A stretch of DNA of 6,840 bases from the NCBI GenBank assembly GCA_022865845.1, contig JALHUC010000554.1, forward strand, positions 1 to 6,840, written 5' to 3'. Numbering within the stretch: position 1 is the stretch's first letter; each line of letters begins with the position of its first letter. The position numbers and the translations under genes are program-made. Below the pieces are notes generated by a model. That model ran no database searches, was not told the origin of the DNA, and worked only from the letters and a program-made list of their open reading frames with translations. Source of the DNA: a bacterium (GTDB taxonomy: Bacteria; BMS3Abin14). Shown here piece after piece: positions 1 through 4,554 of this stretch.

Positions 1-945
1 ATATGTGTTTCGATGGATGGTCCCCAATCTTTCGAAACTGGCTTTCCCGAGGCCGGGGATAGTCCTGAAGATCCTCTCCTGGTCCGGAAAAAGCAGCCGG
101 GTCTGAAACCCTACCATGCTGTAGGAGGTGGCGGCCCTGTTCTCGGGACGCAGCTGGATCACCGCGTGGGGCCGCTTGCCGGTTTTCGGGTTGGTCAGTC
201 CCACAGGCCTCCAGGAACCGTAGGCCAGTGTCCGGTCCCCGCGGGATGCCAGCTCCTCTATGGGCATGCAGGCTTCGAAATAACGTGCATCCTCGAATTC
301 GTGGGGTTTGAGCGGGTCCGCTGTCCTCAGGGCCGATACGAGGGCCTGGTACTGGTCCTCGTCCAGCGGGCAGTTGACGTAGGCTCCCGAACCGGGGTCC
401 TGGTAGCGGTCCTGGATGAACACCTCATCCCATGAGATGCTGTCGGCTTCGATGGTGGGTGCGATGGCGTCGTAGAAGAAGAGGGATTCAGTGCCCACAC
501 TGTTTCTGATGGATTCGGCCAGGGGATCTGATGTCAGGGGACCTGATGCGATAACGACAATGCCTTCTTTGGGAATATTCGTTACCTCTTCCCGAATTAA
601 CTCGATAAGCGGCGATCCGTTAAGGGCTTCGGTCACCATGTGGGCGAACTCCCGACGGTCTACGCACAGGGATGACCCACCGGGGATCGATGCCTTCTCG
701 GCGATCTCGAGGAGCAGTGATCCGGCAAGGCGGAGTTCCTCCTTCAGGAGACCACTGGCCCGGTCTTGCCTCCGGGATTTCAGGGAATTACTACAAACCA
801 GTTCCGCCAGGTCATCGGTCCGGTGCGCGGCTGACCTGACTTGGGGCTTCATCTCGAAAAGCTGGACAGGGAACCCTCTGCGGGCGATCTGCCAGGCTGC
901 TTCGCAGCCGGCCAGGCCGCCGCCGATCACCTTAATCAGATTCAT
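1..945 (-). CDS. trmFO: TrmFO, folate-dependent tRNA (uracil-54-C5)-methyltransferase, 3' end cut by window edge
   Basis: TrmFO makes 5-methyluridine at position 54 of the tRNA T loop in the cytoplasm, using methylenetetrahydrofolate as carbon donor and FADH2 as reductant. The frame is open from an ATG at 945 to the left edge, giving 315 codons; family members have roughly 430-450 residues, so about the last quarter is missing. The N-terminus has the FAD-binding dinucleotide motif GGGLAGCEAA (residues 8-17). ELVCSNSLK (48-56) carries Cys51, and FEACMPIEELASRG (223-236) carries Cys226; both match the two functional cysteines known for the family (Cys53 and Cys226 in the Bacillus subtilis enzyme). 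The motif RPENRAATSYSMVGFQT near residue 280 is also typical. The start lies 14 bp inside the end of topA, which suggests translational coupling. An AGGGAG touches the ATG, too close for a normal Shine-Dalgarno; AAGG nine bases upstream is likelier. The paralogue MnmG (GidA) is excluded by these TrmFO-specific motifs. Confidence 0.95.
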   Translation of the reverse strand, partial: MNLIKVIGGGLAGCEAAWQIARRGFPVQLFEMKPQVRSAAHRTDDLAELVCSNSLKSRRQDRASGLLKEELRLAGSLLLEIAEKASIPGGSSLCVDRREFAHMVTEALNGSPLIELIREEVTNIPKEGIVVIASGPLTSDPLAESIRNSVGTESLFFYDAIAPTIEADSISWDEVFIQDRYQDPGSGAYVNCPLDEDQYQALVSALRTADPLKPHEFEDARYFEACMPIEELASRGDRTLAYGSWRPVGLTNPKTGKRPHAVIQLRPENRAATSYSMVGFQTRLLFPDQERIFRTIPGLGKASFERLGTIHRNTY

Positions 946-3190
946 CTCCCTGAACCTTATTACCGCACTCTTTGTCGGCGCAGATCAGAACGTCACCTTT
1001 TTTAGTGGAGCGCCGTGTCATCATGGGGAATTCGCAGGCCGGACAGGGGGTCTGAACCGGTTCGTCCCAGACGGCGAAATCACATTTCGGATAGGCGGAG
1101 CAGCTGAAGAAAGTTTTACCTTTTCGGGTCCTGCGAACCACCATTTGACCGTCGCATCCCTCTCGGGGACAGCCCACGCCGGTTGTAAGCGGTCTCGTTC
1201 CTTTGCATTCCGGGTAGCTGGAGCACCCCAGGAAAGGCCCTGTGGGGCCTTGCTTTAAATTCATGGGGCTGTCGCACTCGGGGCACTTTTCGGGGCGTTC
1301 TTCGCTCTTTGCCAGGTGGAACTTCCCGTCGGATGTACGTTCAAAATCCGAAGTGAAACGGCACTCTGGATAGCCGCCGCAGGCCAGAAATTCTCCGGTA
1401 CGTCCACTCACTTTAACCATGAGCGATTGTCCGCAATCCGGACACTTGAGATCAGTTTCGCCCCACGTGAAGTCCTCGTCTTTTTCCTCCACCGATGTAA
1501 GATTCGTGGCGAAAGGGTCGTAGAACGCCTGTAAGACATCGAGGTAGGTTTTATCCCCTTCCTCAATAAGATCCAGCTCATCTTCCAGGTGAGCAGTGAA
1601 CTGGACATCCACCAATCTGGGGAATCTGGAAACGAGGTAGTCGTTTACGCCCATGCCCAGGGAGGTTGGGAAGAACTTCTTCCTGTCCTCCATGATGACA
1701 TATTTTCTTTTCCTGATCGTATCCAGAATAGCCGCATAGGTGCTTGGCCGCCCTATCCCCTTTTCCTCCATAGTTTTGACCAGGGTGGCTTCCGTATACC
1801 GCGGCGGGGGTTGGGTTGTTTTCATTTCGGCATCAACTTCGATCAGCTTCAGGTCCTGTCCCACTGTCATCGGCGGCAGGCTGACTTCTCCATCATTGTT
1901 ATCGTCCCGGCCCTCTTCGTAAAGTGCAGTAAAGCCCGGGAAGAGAACCCTCTGTCCGGACACCGACAGGCCGATAGAGCCAGCCGTTATCTGAACCTTG
2001 GTCCGCTCGATCCGCGCGTTTTCCATCTGGGATGCCAGGAAACGCTTGTAGATGAGTTCGTAAAGCCTGGCCTGGTCCTTTTCAAGGTAGGAGAATACTT
2101 CTTCGGGTCTGAGGTCCGGCTGACTCGGTCTGACCGCTTCGTGGGCATCCTGTGCCCCCTTCCGGTTGCGGTACCGGCGGGGAGAGTCCGGGACATATTC
2201 CTTGCCGAAGCGTTGGGCGATCTGTTCCCGTGCCGATTCCAGGGCCTGGTCGGATACTCGCACGGAGTCTGTCCGCATGTAGGTTATGAGCCCCATGGTG
2301 CCCCTGTCACCCAGGGTGATACCTTCGTAAAGCTGCTGGGCTACCATCATGGTTTTCTTGGCAGTAAATCCCAGTTTTCGGGCTGCTTCCTGCTGCAGGG
2401 TGCTGGTGATGAATGGGGGGGGAGGGGATTTCTTGCCCTCCTTTACATCCAGGTTGCTGACGATATGGGTCTCTTGCTGGAGTACGGTCCGGATCCTGGT
2501 GGCAGTGGCTTCGTCTGCAATACGGCCGTTTTTCAATGTGGTTGCCCCGTCGTCCATAGAGACAACCCTGGCTTTCAGGACGGGGGGCTGGCTGGCCTCC
2601 AATATGGAGTGAACGAGCCAGTAATCCTCAGGAATAAAGGCCTGGATCTCCCGTTCCCTCTCACATACGAGTCGGAGGGCTACCGATTGAACACGTCCTG
2701 CCGAAAGTCCTCTCTGTATCCTTTTCCACAGCACAGGGCTCAGCTTGTACCCGACCAGACGGTCAATGGCCCGCCGGGCCTGCTGAGCGTGAAACTTCTG
2801 GCCGTCAGGCTTTCCGGGGGCCTCCAGGGCCTTCAATATCCCGTTTTTGGTGATCTCGTGGAAAAGGACTCTGTAGACCCTGTCATCGGAGAGTTTGAGG
2901 TGTTCGCTTATCAGGATGCCGATGGCCTCCCCCTCGCGGTCCGGGTCGGTAGCGAGGAGGACCCGTCCGGCGTCTTTGGCGGCCTTGGATATCTCACTGA
3001 GAACCTTTTTCTTGCTGGGAATGACAATATTTTTGAGGGCGAACCCCTTTTCGGGGTCCACGGCAAGCTCCTTGGTCGGCAGGTCGATGACGTGACCGTT
3101 GGAGGAAAGAACGTCATAACCTTTCCCCAGGATCTTTCCGATTGTTTTTGCTTTGGTAGGTGATTCGACGATTATTAGATCTTTGGCCAT
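932..3190 (-). CDS. topA: DNA topoisomerase I (type IA, omega protein)
   Basis: TopA relaxes negative supercoils by cutting and passing single strands through a 5'-phosphotyrosine intermediate, balancing gyrase. The protein has 752 residues. The Toprim domain opens with LIIVESPTKAKTIGKIL (metal ligand Glu9) and continues with DPDREGE (82-88; Asp82, Asp84, Glu86). The catalytic tyrosine is Tyr304 in LITYMRTDS (301-309). GLSAGRVQSVALRLV (161-175) and EKGIGRPSTYA (476-486) are further type IA signatures. The C-terminus has four zinc-ribbon-like modules: Cys583/586/604/610, Cys636/639/656/662, Cys674/679/697/703 and Cys716/719/737/742. The start is set at ATG 3190 because MAKDLIIVESPTKAKT is the conserved N-terminus and AAGGGA lies seven bases upstream. 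The frame stays open for 22 more codons to 3256, but that extension only translates repeat DNA. After DPDREGEAIG comes ILISEHL where many homologues have a WHL-type sequence; this looks like a tolerated variant. The end overlaps trmFO; dprA lies 506 bp upstream on the same strand. Confidence 0.97.
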   Translation of the reverse strand: MAKDLIIVESPTKAKTIGKILGKGYDVLSSNGHVIDLPTKELAVDPEKGFALKNIVIPSKKKVLSEISKAAKDAGRVLLATDPDREGEAIGILISEHLKLSDDRVYRVLFHEITKNGILKALEAPGKPDGQKFHAQQARRAIDRLVGYKLSPVLWKRIQRGLSAGRVQSVALRLVCEREREIQAFIPEDYWLVHSILEASQPPVLKARVVSMDDGATTLKNGRIADEATATRIRTVLQQETHIVSNLDVKEGKKSPPPPFITSTLQQEAARKLGFTAKKTMMVAQQLYEGITLGDRGTMGLITYMRTDSVRVSDQALESAREQIAQRFGKEYVPDSPRRYRNRKGAQDAHEAVRPSQPDLRPEEVFSYLEKDQARLYELIYKRFLASQMENARIERTKVQITAGSIGLSVSGQRVLFPGFTALYEEGRDDNNDGEVSLPPMTVGQDLKLIEVDAEMKTTQPPPRYTEATLVKTMEEKGIGRPSTYAAILDTIRKRKYVIMEDRKKFFPTSLGMGVNDYLVSRFPRLVDVQFTAHLEDELDLIEEGDKTYLDVLQAFYDPFATNLTSVEEKDEDFTWGETDLKCPDCGQSLMVKVSGRTGEFLACGGYPECRFTSDFERTSDGKFHLAKSEERPEKCPECDSPMNLKQGPTGPFLGCSSYPECKGTRPLTTGVGCPREGCDGQMVVRRTRKGKTFFSCSAYPKCDFAVWDEPVQTPCPACEFPMMTRRSTKKGDVLICADKECGNKVQGDESD

Positions 3191-3197
3191 ATGTTTT

Positions 3198-3203
3198 TCC
3201 CTT
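3198..3203 (-). promoter_or_regulatory. Ribosome binding site of topA
   Basis: AAGGGA lies seven bases before the ATG at 3190. It fixes the topA start there and not at the in-frame ATG at 3256, which precedes non-conserved codons made of repeat sequence. Confidence 0.75.
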
Positions 3204-3217
3204 AATTGGAAACAGTA

Positions 3218-3270
3218 GTGGATCGTGAACAGTAAACGGGAACTCCAGATTTTCACTTTGCACAGTTCAC
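3218..3270. repeat. Opposed 7-base-phased repeats, GTGAACA type
   Basis: Four consecutive heptamers on the plus strand, GTGGATC, GTGAACA, GTAAACG and GGAACTC, occupy 3218-3245. After four bases, three heptamers in the opposite sense, TTTTCAC, TTTGCAC and AGTTCAC, occupy 3250-3270. GTGAAC at 3225-3230 and GTTCAC at 3265-3270 are exact inverse complements, so an imperfect hairpin is possible. GGAAACA at 3208-3214 may be one more degenerate copy, out of phase by three bases. The block lies just upstream of the topA ribosome binding site and would be in its mRNA leader. Confidence 0.6.
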
Positions 3271-3302
3271 AGATTTGCGAAGCAACGGAATTTAAGTTTG
3301 CT

Positions 3303-3332
3303 TCTAAACCAGACTATAAGCACCTTTGTCAA
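3303..3332 (-). promoter_or_regulatory. Possible promoter for topA-trmFO
   Basis: On the minus strand a perfect TTGACA (3332-3327) is followed after 18 bases by TTTAGA (3308-3303), a poor -10 box. A better -10 match, TATAGT (3318-3313), lies only eight bases after TTGACA, so it cannot use that -35 box; its own -35 at 17-base spacing would be CCTAAA, which is weak. Start of transcription would be roughly 105-120 bases before the topA ATG. The case rests on position and one good hexamer. Confidence 0.3.
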
Positions 3333-3387
3333 GCATTTAGGATAAACCAGTGTCTAGGGTCTAGAGTCTGGTGTCTAGAAAATGCTT
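3331..3387. repeat. Symmetric nested inverted repeat (hairpin or cruciform)
   Basis: All paired segments are symmetric about base 3359. AAGCATTT (3331-3338) pairs with AAATGCTT (3380-3387), ACCAG (3346-3350) with CTGGT (3368-3372), and TCTAG (3353-3357) with CTAGA (3361-3365), around a GGT loop. They are separated by a 7x7 and a 2x2 internal loop, giving 18 base pairs in 57 bases. The outer arm can extend by TCAA/TTGA with a one-base bulge and overlaps the TTGACA of the possible topA promoter. There is no U-run, so it does not look like a terminator. Confidence 0.6.
3351..3378 (+). repeat. Four tandem TGTCTAG-type heptamers, left copy
   Basis: Four consecutive 7-base units, TGTCTAG, GGTCTAG, AGTCTGG and TGTCTAG, stand in exact phase. 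The consensus is NGTCTRG. The same consensus recurs inverted at 3660-3687, next to the dprA stop. The cluster forms the centre of the symmetric hairpin at 3331-3387. Confidence 0.7.
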
Positions 3388-3413
3388 TGATACCAGATTG
3401 TTAAGTGCGGTTT

Positions 3414-3434
3414 GATCCAATATCCAGGATTCAA
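3414..3434 (+). repeat. Three tandem GATTCAA/TATCCAG-type heptamers
   Basis: GATCCAA, TATCCAG and GATTCAA follow each other in 7-base phase. An inverted single unit, CTGAATC, lies at 3538-3544. The copies are too few and too degenerate to be certain on their own; the case rests on the same 7-base phasing in the neighbouring repeat families. Confidence 0.4.
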
Positions 3435-3473
3435 GAAATCCTCTGCGTTTGGACTTTTGCTTATTAGAGCTGA

Positions 3474-3625
3474 AACCCAGAGGGACACAGGTAGCGCCGC
3501 CTTCCAGGCGCAGTCGCAGAGGGCCGCGGTTTAAACCCTGAATCCAGTGTTTTTTCTAGATCTAACCGCTAAACTCTGCGGGACGGGCGGCCTACCAGTG
3601 AGCCGCCTCTGTGTAACTCTGCGTT
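3474..3625. repeat. Branched inverted-repeat block fitting a four-way junction; possible structured RNA or palindromic element
   Basis: Four helices can form together. P1 pairs AAC+CAGAG+ACACAG (3474-3490) with CTGTGT+CTCTG+GTT (3609-3625), with a 2x2 internal loop and one mismatch. P2 is a hairpin, GCGCC (3494-3498) with GGCGC (3507-3511). P3 pairs CGCAGAG+GCGGTT (3515-3531) with AACCGC+CTCTGCG (3564-3580) across a symmetric 4x4 loop. P4 is GGCGGC (3586-3591) with GCCGCC (3602-3607). P2 and P4 sit on opposite sides between P1 and P3, with linkers of two, two, four and about zero bases. A perfect palindrome, GGTTTAAACC, lies at 3528-3537. CTCTGCG recurs at 3441, 3574 and 3617, and inverted at 3515. 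The pairing works as DNA or as RNA of either strand, so its nature is open. Confidence 0.5.
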
Positions 3626-3659
3626 AAGGCTTGTTATCTGTTCCTGGCTTCAGATTTTG

Positions 3660-3687
3660 CTAGACACTAGACACCAGATACCAGACG
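3660..3687 (-). repeat. Four tandem TGTCTAG-type heptamers, right copy, inverted
   Basis: On the plus strand CTAGACA, CTAGACA, CCAGATA and CCAGACG follow in exact 7-base phase; read on the minus strand these are CGTCTGG, TATCTGG, TGTCTAG and TGTCTAG. Aligned with the left copy at 3351-3378, 21 of 28 positions agree. The block starts nine bases after the dprA stop codon. The opposed pair brackets about 280 bp like terminal inverted repeats, but I see no clear target-site duplication. Confidence 0.65.
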
Positions 3688-3696
3688 CTGATCTCC

Positions 3697-4554
3697 TCAC
3701 TTTAAAGCAAACTGCCCTCCCGGATCGCGGATGACCAGCCCCTCCAACTCCAGTTTTGAAAGCTCGGACAGAACCTGGGGAAGCTGCAGCCCTGTGACCT
3801 TTACCAGGTCCTCAGGAAGGTGTGGCCCGGGTTTCAGGGCCCGAAGCATCGGATCAGCTGCCTGCTGATCACTGTCAAGTCCGGAGGCTGTTTCGATCAT
3901 GTTTTCCAGTCCAAGGACTCGGAGAATATCGTCAGAATTACACACTGGCGCCGCTCCATCCCTCATGAGGGCCACAGGTCCAGCTGAAAGGGGGTCATCA
4001 GCCCGCCCTGGCACGGCCATGACCTCCCGCCCCTGATCCAGAGCCCATCGGGCGGTTATGAGGGAGCCGCTTTGAGGCTTGGCCTGGACTACGACCACCG
4101 CAAGGGAAATGCCGCTGATGATCCTGTTGCGGGATGGGAAGTTCCTGGGCAGTGGGGGAGTGCCTGGATCGAACTCGGAAAGGAGAGCGCCGCTGGCGAT
4201 GATCCGTCTTCGGAGCTCTTCTGATCCCCTGGGATAATCGATATCAAGCCCACAGCCAAGGACGGCGAGGGTTCTTCCTCCTTTGTCCAGGGCTGCTCTG
4301 TGGGCTTCGGTGTCGATCCCTCTCGCAAGCCCGCTGACAACGGTCACCCCGCTGGCGGCAAGGCCTCCTGAAATGATACGGGCCATGTGTCGGCCATAGG
4401 GTGTCGCATTGCGTGATCCGACGACAGCCACCGAAAGAAGATCCTTCCTGATGATCTCCCCCCTTATGTTCAAGCTGGCGGGAGGGTCTTTTATCTGATC
4501 TAGCAGTTCCGGATATCCTGGACCTCCCGAATAAACCCGGCGATCAGCGCTCAC
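3697..4554 (-). CDS. dprA: DprA/Smf, DNA-processing protein, short form without N-terminal SAM-like domain
   Basis: DprA binds incoming single-stranded DNA in the cytoplasm and loads RecA during natural transformation; it also occurs in many bacteria not known to be competent. The Rossmann-like core shows VVGSRNATPYG (44-54), SGLARGID (74-81), NFPSRNRIISG (138-148), SGSLITA (162-168) and VPG (181-183). A C-terminal winged-helix domain (about 234-285) ends in LEGLVIRDPGGQFALK. At 285 residues it is shorter than the 360-380 of many homologues. It begins almost directly at YPELLDQIKDPPASL, the start of the core, so the N-terminal SAM-like domain is absent. This is not a wrong start: in-frame TGA at 4567-4569 lies only four codons upstream. 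The GTG at 4554 is preceded by GGGG at six bases and overlaps the rnr stop by 11 bp, implying coupled translation. The core motifs are intact, so I read it as functional. Confidence 0.93.
   Translation of the reverse strand: MSADRRVYSGGPGYPELLDQIKDPPASLNIRGEIIRKDLLSVAVVGSRNATPYGRHMARIISGGLAASGVTVVSGLARGIDTEAHRAALDKGGRTLAVLGCGLDIDYPRGSEELRRRIIASGALLSEFDPGTPPLPRNFPSRNRIISGISLAVVVVQAKPQSGSLITARWALDQGREVMAVPGRADDPLSAGPVALMRDGAAPVCNSDDILRVLGLENMIETASGLDSDQQAADPMLRALKPGPHLPEDLVKVTGLQLPQVLSELSKLELEGLVIRDPGGQFALK

Larger units (their letters stand above)
3191..3696. other. Gene-free 506 bp gap between dprA and topA, rich in 7-base-phased and inverted repeats
   Basis: No frame here gives a credible protein, and I see no tRNA, transposase or intrinsic terminator with a U-run after a stable hairpin on the minus strand. 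By eye it is more AT-rich than the genes around it. Almost the whole stretch is made of short degenerate repeats and palindromes, listed separately: GTGAACA-type heptamers next to topA, a symmetric hairpin, TGTCTAG-type heptamers at both ends, and a branched inverted-repeat block in the middle. It interrupts an otherwise overlapping gene cluster, so it could be inserted DNA or a long leader of topA. Its function is unknown. Confidence 0.8.

Noticed and set aside
932..1250. Separate small zinc-ribbon protein at the topA 3' end
   Set aside because: The Cys-rich modules are in frame and continuous with topA, and such C-terminal zinc ribbons are normal in this family.
491..1258. A 255-codon open frame on the plus strand opposite trmFO and the topA 3' end
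   Set aside because: It lies over two well-supported minus-strand genes, and its translation looks like shadow sequence rich in Arg, Ser and Pro.
1589..3163. A 524-codon open frame on the plus strand opposite topA
   Set aside because: It is wholly antisense to a clear topA gene, its translation matches no family I recognise, and it has no ribosome binding site that I can see. Codon bias on the coding strand explains its length.
3191..3256. N-terminal extension of TopA by 22 residues
   Set aside because: The conserved family N-terminus begins at the ATG at 3190, which has its own ribosome binding site. The extension translates heptamer-repeat DNA.
3586..3607. Intrinsic terminator after dprA
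   Set aside because: The GGCGGC/GCCGCC hairpin is not followed by a U-run on either strand. The T6 run at 3550-3555 on the plus strand has no adjoining GC-rich hairpin.
3351..3687. CRISPR array or integron attC site
   Set aside because: Repeat units are seven bases and contiguous without spacers, so not CRISPR. No attC core sites and no integrase are visible.
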